From an uncultured Eubacteriales bacterium (GTDB lineage: Bacteria > Bacillota > Clostridia > Oscillospirales > CAG-272): a stretch of DNA of 64,000 bases. Of this stretch, positions 8,061-17,598 are shown piece after piece; the stretch's first letter is position 1, and each line of letters begins with the position of its first letter. A program made the translations under genes and the position numbers. The notes below the pieces were generated by a model. That model was not told where the DNA came from and ran no database searches. It was given only the letters and a program-made list of their open reading frames with translations. Where the stretch lies: the NCBI GenBank assembly GCA_948467545.1, contig CAOKER010000007.1, positions 62,001 through 126,000 of the forward strand, given 5' to 3'.

Positions 8061-10394
8061 ATGGCATCGAAACAAACCAATCGATTTATACCAGTCAGAA
8101 GTGTTTTCCTTATACTATTCTGTATATTTGTGGCACTGATTTTGATAAGCCGTCTTTTTTATCTCCAAATTATAAGCTATGAGTATTATGAATCCATTGT
8201 ACTGAACAATATTTCCGCTAAGACGACGGTAACGGCGTCCCGCGGTAATATTACCGACCGCAACGGAATACAGCTTGCGAGCAACTATACTGTTTACCGT
8301 ATATTTATTTCTCCTCGGAATATAGTGAGCGAGGAACAGAAGGAACTGATATGTACGGGGCTCTCGGATATTTTGGGAGTGGATTATGAAACCGTGAAAA
8401 AACAGGCCGAAATGACTTACTATGCCGACCGTACGATAAAAAAGAATGTTGAAGAGGAGCAAGCGAGCGAGGTACTGAGATATATAGATGAAAACAATTT
8501 AAATACTCAAATTTATGTGGAAGCATCATCAAAACGATATTATCCTTACAACGATCTTGCGGCTCAGGTAATAGGATTTGTCGGAGCAGACGGAGGCATG
8601 CTCGGAATCGAGCGGAAATATGACAAATATCTGACCGGCACACCGGGACATTATATTACCGCACGTGATGCATGGGGCAAGAGTATGCCTACAAAATATG
8701 AGACTTATATAGAGGCTCAGGACGGCTATCAGGTTGAAACTACTCTTGATCTGAAAATTCAGAGTGCGCTTGAAACCCAGCTTGAAAAAACTTATTATGA
8801 GTCGAATTCAACTAATCGTGTCACCGGAATAGTCATGGATGTAAATACCGGAGGCATTCTTGGAATGGCTACATATCCAAGCTTTGACTTGAATAATCCG
8901 TATGAGCTAAGCGATGAGCTGCTTACTCCCTTTAGTACATATATGACGGATGTAAATCAAGCGAGAGTTCGTGAAAACGAGAACTATGAAAATTTCGCCG
9001 AAATGATTTATAATTTTACTCAGATTAAGGAAAATTATGAGGTTGGTTCGGACGAATACCAAAATGCGTATATGGAGCTGCTTTATACTCTTTGGAGAAA
9101 TAAAGCTGTCAGCGAGCTGTATGAGCCGGGTTCAACCTTTAAAATAATTACAACTTCGATGGCGTTTGAGGAAAATGTTATCACTCCGAATACCGTGTTT
9201 ACCTGCTATGATCCGTATTCCGTGGAAGGAACGAAAATTCATTGTCATAAGCGCGGCGGACACGGTACGCATGAATACAGATATATGCTTCAGCAGTCAT
9301 GCAACCCGACTTTGATTCAGGTCGCACAGCTTGTCGGAAATGAAAAGTTTTATCAATACTTTGAAGCATACGGATATACATCGACAACAGGAATTGATCT
9401 GCCGGCAGAAGCCTCTCCGATTTTTCATAATTACAGCGGTTTTAATGCTGTAGAGCTTGCTACATATTCGTTCGGTCAGACCTTTAAGATAACGCCGGTT
9501 CAGCAGATTACCGCCGTAAGTACGGTTGCAAACGGAGGGTATCTCCTCACTCCTCATGTTGTAAGCCGAATTGTCGATAATGACGGGAATGTTGTTTACA
9601 GTGCGGACGAAACTCCGAAGCGTCAGGTTGTAAGCTCAGAAGTCTGCGAGACAATTGCGGAAATACTTGAAGACGGTGTTTCCGGAAACGGAGGTGCCAA
9701 AAATACATATGTGCCGGGATATAAAATTGCAGCTAAGACCGGTACATCAGAGGTTCGAGACGTGTTCGATGAAAACGGAAATTCTTATCTCCGAGTAGGT
9801 TCTACAATAGCATTTGCTCCTTCCGATGATCCCCAGGTGGCTGTTCTGATTGTGTGTGACGAGCCGATGGTATCTCAGATGTACGGTGCATATGTTGCGG
9901 CTCCGTACGTTGCAGCTGTTATGGAGGAAATACTTCCGTATCTCGGAGTAGAGAGGAACTGGACGGATGAGGAACGCGTCAATATGAATACCACTATTGG
10001 AAATTACGTTGGATATGATGTCGCGTCCGCTACCGCCGGAATGAAAAATTTGGGCATTAAGTACAATATTGTCGGGGACGGAGATACGATAAATTATCAG
10101 GCGCCGGCGGCAGGAAGCAGTTTTAATAAATCAAGCGGCACCGTAACACTTTATACCGGAGATGCTGTTCCGAATCAGTATGTTACTGTACCTGATCTTT
10201 CGGGAATGAAAGCGTCAAGTGCAAATCAAGCTATTATCAATGCCGGACTTAATCCGGTAATTACCGGTGCAACAAACAATGTATCCGATGCAACCGCGAT
10301 TGTTGTAGGTCAGAGTCCTGAGGCCGGATCCTCAGTGCTGTACGGCTCTACGGTTACCGTAACAATGCGTTTTATCGGAGATACCGACGCGTAA
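8061..10394 (+). CDS. Penicillin-binding protein 2 / SpoVD-FtsI type transpeptidase with PASTA domains
   Basis: A class B penicillin-binding protein of about 777 residues that cross-links peptidoglycan at the septum or in the spore cortex. Order: a short cytoplasmic start, one membrane anchor (about residues 12-36), the dimerisation domain (SRGNITDRNG), and the transpeptidase domain with SxxK as GSTFK, SxN as QQSCN and KTGT as AAKTGTSEV. Two PASTA-like repeats (VPDLSGMKASS) follow at the C-terminus. PASTA modules favour a SpoVD-type protein, so spvD/ftsI cannot be told apart by sequence alone. ATG 8061 is preferred over 8049 because GAAAGG (8042-8047) touches the latter. Confidence 0.88.
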   Translation: MASKQTNRFIPVRSVFLILFCIFVALILISRLFYLQIISYEYYESIVLNNISAKTTVTASRGNITDRNGIQLASNYTVYRIFISPRNIVSEEQKELICTGLSDILGVDYETVKKQAEMTYYADRTIKKNVEEEQASEVLRYIDENNLNTQIYVEASSKRYYPYNDLAAQVIGFVGADGGMLGIERKYDKYLTGTPGHYITARDAWGKSMPTKYETYIEAQDGYQVETTLDLKIQSALETQLEKTYYESNSTNRVTGIVMDVNTGGILGMATYPSFDLNNPYELSDELLTPFSTYMTDVNQARVRENENYENFAEMIYNFTQIKENYEVGSDEYQNAYMELLYTLWRNKAVSELYEPGSTFKIITTSMAFEENVITPNTVFTCYDPYSVEGTKIHCHKRGGHGTHEYRYMLQQSCNPTLIQVAQLVGNEKFYQYFEAYGYTSTTGIDLPAEASPIFHNYSGFNAVELATYSFGQTFKITPVQQITAVSTVANGGYLLTPHVVSRIVDNDGNVVYSADETPKRQVVSSEVCETIAEILEDGVSGNGGAKNTYVPGYKIAAKTGTSEVRDVFDENGNSYLRVGSTIAFAPSDDPQVAVLIVCDEPMVSQMYGAYVAAPYVAAVMEEILPYLGVERNWTDEERVNMNTTIGNYVGYDVASATAGMKNLGIKYNIVGDGDTINYQAPAAGSSFNKSSGTVTLYTGDAVPNQYVTVPDLSGMKASSANQAIINAGLNPVITGATNNVSDATAIVVGQSPEAGSSVLYGSTVTVTMRFIGDTDA

Positions 10395-10557
10395 ATTGAC
10401 AGTTACTTATTGATATCCGGAATAATTGTATTTCGGATATCATATAAAATATATAGTATCTGTACGTTGTGTAATTATTTGAAAGCAATGCGCTGTTACT
10501 GCGCTGCGGGATGTTGAAATTATACCAATTCATCTCAATAGCGGAGGAAACGGGCGT

Positions 10558-11994
10558 ATGCTTTTGAACAAACTGCTTGAAGACATTGAAGTTCTGGAAA
10601 ACGAGGAGACCGGGAATCCCGATATTTCTTTGGTTTGCGCAGATTCGCGCAAGGCCGTACCCGGATGTATGTTTGTCTGTCTTGAGGGCGGGGCCGACGA
10701 CGGTCATCTTCATATACGGGAAGCTGCCGAGGCAGGCGCGGTATTGGCGGTTGTTTCAAAAAAGCCTAATGATTCCGCCGGGCTTCCTTTGATTTATACA
10801 AGCTCGACAAGGGAAGCCTTTGCAAGACTCTGCAATAATATCTGCTTCAGGCCGACCGAAAAAATGAGATTTTTTGCTGTTACGGGAACCAACGGAAAAA
10901 CGTCCGTGGCGCATCTTTTACGTGCTGTTCTTGCAGATGCGGGTTATAAGTCGGCGCTTATAGGCACGATCGGCGGAAGTATGACGACGCCTGATCCGGA
11001 TTTGCTTTATCCGCTGCTTGAAAAGCTCGCAGGAGAGGACTATGACTGTGTGGTTATGGAGGCTTCGTCACATGCTCTTGCTTTGAAGAAGCTGTCTCCT
11101 ATTCATTATGAAGCAGGAATCTTTACCAATCTGACTAAGGATCACGGAGATTTTCATAAATCCGTAGAAGCGTATTTTGAAGCTAAGGCGAGTCTTTTCA
11201 AGAGCTGCAGCACTGGAATTTTCAATATTGATGACAAATATGGCAAGCTGTTATATAACAGACAGCCGTGTGAAAAAAATATTTCGGTTTCGTGTACAGA
11301 AGATGCGGACGCAGATTATATTGCCGCAAATGTTGTGTCGGATATCGGAGGAACGCGGTATGAGCTTATAGCACAAAATAAGATATTTCGTATATGGACG
11401 GCAATGCCGTGGCGTTTTGCGCTTTATAACAGTCTCGAAACCGCCGCGTGTGCATCATCCTGCGGAATATGCCATCGATTTATTCAGAGCGGCATTTCAT
11501 CTGTCAAATGTGTTTCCGGACGTCTGGAGAATATAAATCCCGGAGGCTGTTTTCCCGGTTATCCCTTTATCTATATTGATTATGCACATACTCCGGATGC
11601 TCTTGAGAATTCACTTCGCGCGCTTAGAAGCATTATGAAGCCGAGTGAGAGACTTACTGTTATTTTTGGGTGCGGCGGAGACCGTGACAGGGAAAAACGT
11701 CCTGTTATGGGCAAAATTGCATCTGAGCTTGCGGACAGGGTAATTCTGACCGAAGACAACAGCAGAAGTGAAAACAGGAATGATATTTTAGCGGAGATAA
11801 AGATCGGAATTGAAAACACGGAATGTGTAACCGAAATTCCCGATCGTAAAAAGGCAATTATTTATGCGCTTTCCAATTCATCAAAGGGAGATTTCCTGCT
11901 TCTTGCCGGAAAGGGACACGAAAACTATATTATTGATTTCAGCGGAAAGCATTTCTTTTCGGAAAAGAAAATCATAGAAGATTATTATAACTAA
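10558..11994 (+). CDS. murE: UDP-N-acetylmuramoyl-tripeptide synthetase (MurE)
   Basis: A 478-residue Mur ligase that adds the third amino acid to UDP-MurNAc-L-Ala-D-Glu in the cytoplasm. The ATP-binding loop VTGTNGKTSVAHLL is at about residues 105-118. IDYAHTPDALENSLRALR and GCGGDRDREKRPVMGKIA are MurE hallmarks. The acceptor loop reads DNSRSE, closer to the DNPR motif of meso-diaminopimelate enzymes than to the lysine type, so mDAP peptidoglycan is inferred. GGAGGAAA precedes the ATG. murF follows 22 bp downstream. Confidence 0.92.
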   Translation: MLLNKLLEDIEVLENEETGNPDISLVCADSRKAVPGCMFVCLEGGADDGHLHIREAAEAGAVLAVVSKKPNDSAGLPLIYTSSTREAFARLCNNICFRPTEKMRFFAVTGTNGKTSVAHLLRAVLADAGYKSALIGTIGGSMTTPDPDLLYPLLEKLAGEDYDCVVMEASSHALALKKLSPIHYEAGIFTNLTKDHGDFHKSVEAYFEAKASLFKSCSTGIFNIDDKYGKLLYNRQPCEKNISVSCTEDADADYIAANVVSDIGGTRYELIAQNKIFRIWTAMPWRFALYNSLETAACASSCGICHRFIQSGISSVKCVSGRLENINPGGCFPGYPFIYIDYAHTPDALENSLRALRSIMKPSERLTVIFGCGGDRDREKRPVMGKIASELADRVILTEDNSRSENRNDILAEIKIGIENTECVTEIPDRKKAIIYALSNSSKGDFLLLAGKGHENYIIDFSGKHFFSEKKIIEDYYN

Positions 11995-12016
11995 AAAAGA
12001 AGGCCACGGTTAAAAA

Positions 12017-13477
12017 ATGGGATACGAAATCGGACGGGGCGGATTATCCGCAGAATGGATAAAACAAAATACAGGTGGAAAGCTCATTTATTTGGAGGAC
12101 GGAAAAGCTGCGGAAATTTTTTCCGGAGATGCCGGAAATGAGGGAGTTCAGACATTACGGGGATTATCGGGAAATTCACGGACATTGACTCCGGGAGAGA
12201 TATTTATAGCAATTCACGGTGAACAGCTTGACGGGCATGATTATATATCGGGAGCATTTGAATCTGGGGCATACGCTGCTTTGTGCGACAGAATTCCCGA
12301 TAAGATTAAAAACGGCAGATTTATACTTACAGAGGATACTACAAATGCATTTCTGAGACTTGCTATGGCATATAAGGACAGCTTCGGAGGACTGAAATAT
12401 TCGGTTGCGGTAACGGGAAGCGTCGGGAAGACAACCACTAAGCAGCTGATTCATTCGATTCTTTCGCAGAAATATGTGACACTGAAAACCGAAGGAAATT
12501 ATAACAATCTTGTCGGAGTTCCTCTAACTATGCTTCGGCTGGATGATTCTTTTGAAGCGGCGGTTTTTGAAATGGGCATGAATTCGAGAAATGAAATCTC
12601 GCGTATGAGCAGGGCTGTCAAACCAGATATTGGTGTTATTACAAGTATCGGTACAGCGCATATCGGAATGTTGGGTTCAAGAGAAAATATAAGAAATGCC
12701 AAGCTCGAAATTCGTGACGGCTTTAAACCCGGCAGTATTTTAATATACAATGGGGATGAACCTCTTCTTGAGGGAATAGACGGAGAGACGGTGTCATTTT
12801 CGCGCAGTAATGCTGCCTGTCTTATTTCCGATATAGACGAATATGGAGGAGGCTCGGAATTTGATCTTATAATTCATGGAAAACGTATCAGAAAGCTTCG
12901 TATACCTGTAATAGGCAGACACAATGTTTTTAATGCGGCGACAGCCTCTCTTGTAGGCGCTGTTTTAGGAACAGACGAAGATCAAATTCGCAGCGGGCTG
13001 GCAAAATTCGAGAACGTCGGTGCAAGGCAGAAAATATATCAAAAGAACGGTGTAACTGTAATCGAGGATTGTTATAATGCGTCTCCGGAGTCTATGAAGG
13101 CTGCACTCGGTGTTATGAATTCCGTATATTCCTCGAATGCAGTAAATGTGGGAAGAAGAATTGCGGTATTGGGAGATATGCTTGAGCTCGGTGAACGAAG
13201 TGCGTCGCTTCATGCCGGAATAGGAGAGTTTGCAGCCGAAGATGCCGATATACTTTTTACTCTCGGAGACGACGCGGAGCGTATTGCCGAATCTGCGAGA
13301 AAATTTGGTTTGAGCGACTGCAGATGCTATGAATTCAGTGAGGACGGGAAAGCCGCTTTGAGAAGAGATCTTGTAAATGAGTTCAAAGACGGAGATATAG
13401 TTTTGTTTAAAGCCAGCCATTCTATAGGGCTTGAGCAGACGGCAAGGGAGATATTCGGAAATTCGGACAACATATAG
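12017..13477 (+). CDS. murF: UDP-N-acetylmuramoyl-tripeptide-D-alanyl-D-alanine ligase
   Basis: A 486-residue Mur ligase that adds D-Ala-D-Ala to the UDP-MurNAc tripeptide. Seen: the N-terminal substrate domain with GEIFIAIHGEQLDGHDYI, the ATP loop VTGSVGKTTTKQLI (about residue 133), FEMGMNSRNEISRM, and EDCYNASPESMKAAL in the C-terminal domain, all standard for MurF. Length is slightly above the usual 450. It lies between murE and mraY, as expected. Confidence 0.93.
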   Translation: MGYEIGRGGLSAEWIKQNTGGKLIYLEDGKAAEIFSGDAGNEGVQTLRGLSGNSRTLTPGEIFIAIHGEQLDGHDYISGAFESGAYAALCDRIPDKIKNGRFILTEDTTNAFLRLAMAYKDSFGGLKYSVAVTGSVGKTTTKQLIHSILSQKYVTLKTEGNYNNLVGVPLTMLRLDDSFEAAVFEMGMNSRNEISRMSRAVKPDIGVITSIGTAHIGMLGSRENIRNAKLEIRDGFKPGSILIYNGDEPLLEGIDGETVSFSRSNAACLISDIDEYGGGSEFDLIIHGKRIRKLRIPVIGRHNVFNAATASLVGAVLGTDEDQIRSGLAKFENVGARQKIYQKNGVTVIEDCYNASPESMKAALGVMNSVYSSNAVNVGRRIAVLGDMLELGERSASLHAGIGEFAAEDADILFTLGDDAERIAESARKFGLSDCRCYEFSEDGKAALRRDLVNEFKDGDIVLFKASHSIGLEQTAREIFGNSDNI

Positions 13478-13545
13478 CTTATGTTGTTCGGTTTAAAGGT
13501 CAGACATACTGAGTAAAAAGGAAAAGGGAAAAAGGAGTCTTTGCT

Positions 13546-14547
13546 TTGAAAAATCAAATGCTGTTATATTTTTTTGCAACAATGTTGCTAACTCTCGTTT
13601 TTACTGCCCTAATTACGCGAGTGCTTATACCTAAGCTGCGAAGTATAAAAATGGGACAAAAGATTCTTGATATAGGTCCGAGATGGCACAAGTCCAAAGA
13701 GGGTACGCCGACTATGGGCGGAATAGCTTTTATAATAGCCTCTATCCTCACTACGGCTATAATCGGCGGTTTTGCGGCCTATCACGGAGAATTTGACTCA
13801 TTCGGAAAGATAGCTTGCGTGACAGCGCTTATTATACTTAACGGTCTTATAGGATTTGCAGACGACTATTTAAAGTTTGTAAAAAAACAGAATGAAGGAC
13901 TTCGTGCTTATCAGAAATTTTTTCTTCAGAGTGTAACCGCAATATTGTTTCTTGCCGTTATGACATGGCTCGGATACATAAATTCGACTTTGTTTATTCC
14001 TTTTTTTCATATCTCCGTAGACTTCGGCCCTGCTTATTATATTGTCGCATTTTTTCTTATAACCGGAATAATAAACAGCGTGAACCTTACAGACGGAATC
14101 GATGGCTTGGCTGCTTCCGTAACCTTTGTCGTATCGGGACTTTTTGCGGTGATTGCATTTCGGACAGGCAACTTTGACTTAGGATATTTTTCGGCTTTGG
14201 CGGTCGGTTCATGCCTTGGCTTTTTGATATACAATGCACATCCGGCAAAAATATTCATGGGGGATACCGGATCGCTTTTTTTGGGCGGAACGGTAGTCGG
14301 ACTTGCTTTTCTTGCCGACGATCCTTTGCTGCTTATTGTGGCAGGATTTGTATATATAATTGAAAGTCTTTCCGATATTATACAGGTCACGGTATATAAA
14401 CTTACAAAAGATCATAAACGGTTCTTTAAAATGGCTCCGATACATCACCATTTTGAACGCTGCGGATGGAGTGAAAATAAAATTGTCGGAATTTTCTCGC
14501 TTGTAACTGCGTTTATGTGTATAATTGCGTATTTCGGACATATATGA
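13546..14547 (+). CDS. mraY: Phospho-N-acetylmuramoyl-pentapeptide transferase
   Basis: A 333-residue polytopic membrane enzyme that moves phospho-MurNAc-pentapeptide onto undecaprenyl phosphate to make lipid I. The catalytic regions are clear: FADDYLKFVKK (paired Asp), NLTDGIDGLA, and APIHHHFERCGW near the C-terminus; about ten hydrophobic helices are spread along the chain. The best start is TTG 13546, because GGAG lies 8 nt before it; the ATG at 13558 is the alternative. murD, normally the next gene, is absent and ftsW follows directly. Confidence 0.93.
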   Translation: MKNQMLLYFFATMLLTLVFTALITRVLIPKLRSIKMGQKILDIGPRWHKSKEGTPTMGGIAFIIASILTTAIIGGFAAYHGEFDSFGKIACVTALIILNGLIGFADDYLKFVKKQNEGLRAYQKFFLQSVTAILFLAVMTWLGYINSTLFIPFFHISVDFGPAYYIVAFFLITGIINSVNLTDGIDGLAASVTFVVSGLFAVIAFRTGNFDLGYFSALAVGSCLGFLIYNAHPAKIFMGDTGSLFLGGTVVGLAFLADDPLLLIVAGFVYIIESLSDIIQVTVYKLTKDHKRFFKMAPIHHHFERCGWSENKIVGIFSLVTAFMCIIAYFGHI

Positions 14548-14601
14548 GATTGGATTCTGAAAGAAGGAGGTCTTTGCTCTGCAAAGGCATGGTATTAAAA
14601 A

Positions 14602-16191
14602 ATGAGCAATAACAAGACACACTCTTCCGTATATTATGATGAACAGGCAGACCGAATTCAGAATAGCCGTGAAGGATATAAAACAAATATGCATCGGGAG
14701 AATTCAGCTTCTCATAGGGCAGGCGGAAAGAGGCGGCAGGGACGTATTTCCTCTGAATCACAGCCCAAGGATTACCGAACGTCAGAAGCAAAAAAAATTG
14801 AACAGAGAAACGCGTCGGAGAAGAACGCAGAAAATTCTAAGCGTAAAGTTATATCAAGCTCGGAGGGCGCAAAAAATCGAGAGTCCGGGGCAAGAGAAAA
14901 ACGGACGCAAAGTGTTTCACGGCGCTTTTCCGACGGTGAGCGGCAGAGAACGCGCGTGCGGAATGATGGCGGCAGATCTTTAGACGCAAAAGAAAAGCCG
15001 TCTGCGGTAAAAAAGAAAAGCAGACTTCCGGGATGGTTTGCGACTCTTTCTCATAACGATGAAAAGGAAGATATAATCAGGGTTAAGGGCGGATTCGACA
15101 GACCTATGTTTTTTATAGTCATGGTGCTGATCGGTTTTGGACTTATCATGGTATTCAGTGCAAGCTATGCGTATGCTCTTTCAAAGACCGGCGACAGCTT
15201 ATATTTTATAAAGCATCAGGCATTATTCGCCGTACTTGGAATCGGCGCCATGATTGTAATGATGAAAATGGATTACCGTATAATATACAGATTTACCATC
15301 CCTCTCTTTATCATAACATCTATACTTCTCATAGTTACGCCTATATACGGTATGGCTGCGGGAGTTGCAAGAAGATGGATTGAAATCGGCGGAATTCGTT
15401 TTCAGCCCTCAGAAATAATGAAGCTGGTTCTCGTACTTTTTCTCGCAAGATATTATACGATATATGAGAAGCCGGCTATTAATTATAGTGATTTTTGGCA
15501 GTCCTCTATCTACGGTCTTTTTATTCCGGCAGGATTTGTTCTTTTCGTCTGTGTTCTGATTATGCTTGAAAATCATTTTTCGGGTATGATTATTATGTTT
15601 TTGATTGGAATGATCGTTATATTTGCCGCAGGGGCAAGAAAAATCTGGTTTATTGTGGCAGGAAGCTCGGCTGCTATTGCTGCGGCGATAGCGATAAGTC
15701 TTTCGTCGTATGCCCGCGAAAGAATAGACGTTTGGCTTCATCCGGAAAATTTCAGTGCGGATGATGAAGTTTATCAGACTCTTCAGGGGCTCTATGCGGT
15801 AGGTTCCGGAGGACTTTTCGGAACCGGACTCGGCAACAGCCGACAGAAGCATCTGTTTGTATCTCAGCCGCAGAATGATTTTATATTTTCAATTATATGT
15901 GAGGAGCTTGGTTTTATAGGAGCAATCGGCGTTATCGCTCTCTTTATACTGCTTGTATGGCGCGGAGTTGTAATTGCGCTTCGTGCTCCGGATACATTTT
16001 CTCAGCTTGTTGTAATTGGAATTGTAGGTAAAGTGGCGGTGCAGGCTCTTTTGAATATAGGAGTTGTAACTGCGGTTTTACCGAACACGGGAATTTCTCT
16101 TCCGTTTTTCAGCTATGGAGGAACGGCACTTGCGCTTCAGATTGCCGAAATGGGAATAGTATTGGGAATATCGCGTTATTCCAGGCATTAG
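14602..16191 (+). CDS. ftsW: FtsW/RodA/SpoVE family glycosyltransferase with long basic N-terminal extension
   Basis: A 529-residue SEDS protein, the membrane glycosyltransferase that polymerises lipid II together with a class B PBP. Residues 1 to about 165 are charged and low-complexity (Arg, Lys, Ser, Glu) and likely disordered in the cytoplasm. About ten transmembrane helices follow. Family motifs include WIEIGGIRFQPSEIMK, SENDF-like QPQNDFIFSIICEE and LPFFSYGGTALAL. A typical FtsW has 380-400 residues, so the extension is unusual and mirrors the tail of the FtsL-like protein at 6993. The site in the cluster favours FtsW over RodA; SpoVE is also possible. Confidence 0.85.
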   Translation: MSNNKTHSSVYYDEQADRIQNSREGYKTNMHRENSASHRAGGKRRQGRISSESQPKDYRTSEAKKIEQRNASEKNAENSKRKVISSSEGAKNRESGAREKRTQSVSRRFSDGERQRTRVRNDGGRSLDAKEKPSAVKKKSRLPGWFATLSHNDEKEDIIRVKGGFDRPMFFIVMVLIGFGLIMVFSASYAYALSKTGDSLYFIKHQALFAVLGIGAMIVMMKMDYRIIYRFTIPLFIITSILLIVTPIYGMAAGVARRWIEIGGIRFQPSEIMKLVLVLFLARYYTIYEKPAINYSDFWQSSIYGLFIPAGFVLFVCVLIMLENHFSGMIIMFLIGMIVIFAAGARKIWFIVAGSSAAIAAAIAISLSSYARERIDVWLHPENFSADDEVYQTLQGLYAVGSGGLFGTGLGNSRQKHLFVSQPQNDFIFSIICEELGFIGAIGVIALFILLVWRGVVIALRAPDTFSQLVVIGIVGKVAVQALLNIGVVTAVLPNTGISLPFFSYGGTALALQIAEMGIVLGISRYSRH

Positions 16192-16336
16192 CAAAATTTT
16201 CATTAAAACGTCTTATGATGGACTTCCTGCTTTTGTTATACGGCGGTATTTTTCGTTGTTATCGAAGACATTGGAGATCGCTGTATTCAAAGACATGAGT
16301 ACATTTAGAATATGAGGCGGAAAGGAATGACATTAT

Positions 16337-17461
16337 ATGAAGGTATTGATGACCGGCGGAGGTACTGGCGGCCATGTGAATCCTGCCATAGCAATAGCCG
16401 ATAAGATTAAAGAGAAGGAACCGGGTTCCGAAATTGCATTTGTAGGAACACCTCGCGGAATAGAAAATAAACTTGTTCCTTCAGCCGGATATAAGCTGTA
16501 TCATATTGATATAAGGGGACTGCGGCGCAGCCTGTCGGTTTCCAATTTCAGAACGGTATATTTGATGGCAGTATCTCAGATTAAAGCGCGTAGACTTATC
16601 AGAGATTTTAATCCCGACATTGTTATAGGTACGGGAGGATATGTATGCTGGCCGTTAGTGAATGCCGCTTCTAAAATGAATATCCCGACTGTTTTGCATG
16701 AATCAAATGCAGTTCCGGGCGTGGCTGTTAAGCTTCTTCAAAACAAAGTTGACCGTATATACGTAAATTTTGAAGCTACATTGTCAAGGTTATCTCATCC
16801 GGAACGCGCAAAGCGTGTCGGAAATCCTCTTCGCGGTCGTTTCGGTGAGTTTACAAAGGAGCAGGCGCGTGTAAAGCTCGGATATAATAACAAATACAGA
16901 CATGTATTATTATCCTGCGGCGGAAGTATGGGAGCGGAGAAAGTAAACGAAGAGGTTCTTAAGCTGATGCGCGATTATACATCCAAAGATGCGTCTGTCA
17001 AACATATTCATGCGACAGGATCAATAGAGTATGAAGCGTCGAAGGCTGTTTTCCAAAAATACGGTCTTGACAAGTGTCCGAATTTGGAGTTATGTGAATA
17101 TATTTATGATATGCCTCTTAAAATGACAGCGGCCGATCTTGTCATCAGCCGTGCGGGTGCGATTACTCTTTCGGAGCTTGCCGTACAGAAAAAGCCGTGT
17201 ATTCTGATTCCTTCTCCTAATGTAACCGATAATCATCAGTATAAAAATGCCAAGGTTCTCGGGGATGCCGGCGCAGCGCTTGTTTTTGCGGAACCGGAGC
17301 TTGTGGACGGCATACTGACAGATTCGGTGAAACAGCTTCTTTCCGACAGAAAAAGGCTTCACGATATGTCCGAGAGTATTTCGCTTTTCGCGGTCAGAGA
17401 TTGTGCCGATATTTTGTATTCTGAGATTCGCGGACTTATTGATCAAAAAAACAGTTTGTAA
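16337..17461 (+). CDS. murG: UDP-N-acetylglucosamine-lipid I GlcNAc transferase
   Basis: A 374-residue peripheral membrane glycosyltransferase that adds GlcNAc to lipid I, forming lipid II. The N-terminal glycine loop MTGGGTGGHVNPAIAIA, the FVGTPRGIENKLVP region, the acceptor-side IGTGGYVCWP and the UDP-GlcNAc-binding RAGAITLSELAV are all present. GAAAGGAA precedes the ATG. It closes the cluster and is followed by a strong terminator, so murC, murB, ftsQ and ftsZ lie elsewhere. Confidence 0.95.
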   Translation: MKVLMTGGGTGGHVNPAIAIADKIKEKEPGSEIAFVGTPRGIENKLVPSAGYKLYHIDIRGLRRSLSVSNFRTVYLMAVSQIKARRLIRDFNPDIVIGTGGYVCWPLVNAASKMNIPTVLHESNAVPGVAVKLLQNKVDRIYVNFEATLSRLSHPERAKRVGNPLRGRFGEFTKEQARVKLGYNNKYRHVLLSCGGSMGAEKVNEEVLKLMRDYTSKDASVKHIHATGSIEYEASKAVFQKYGLDKCPNLELCEYIYDMPLKMTAADLVISRAGAITLSELAVQKKPCILIPSPNVTDNHQYKNAKVLGDAGAALVFAEPELVDGILTDSVKQLLSDRKRLHDMSESISLFAVRDCADILYSEIRGLIDQKNSL

Positions 17462-17472
17462 ATATATGTGTG

Positions 17473-17532
17473 CGGCAAAGCTGAGTATATATAATGCAGA
17501 TATTTAATGCAATAGCTTTGCCGTTATTTTTT
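17473..17532 (+). terminator. Intrinsic terminator after murG
   Basis: CGGCAAAGCT (17473-17482) pairs perfectly with AGCTTTGCCG (17514-17523), followed by TTATTTTTTTT. It ends the division/cell-wall operon. Confidence 0.85.
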
Positions 17533-17598
17533 TTACTTCGTCGCCGCGGCGGAATGAGAATAATAAAGATATGGAAGTAAAAAGACAGGGAAAATATA

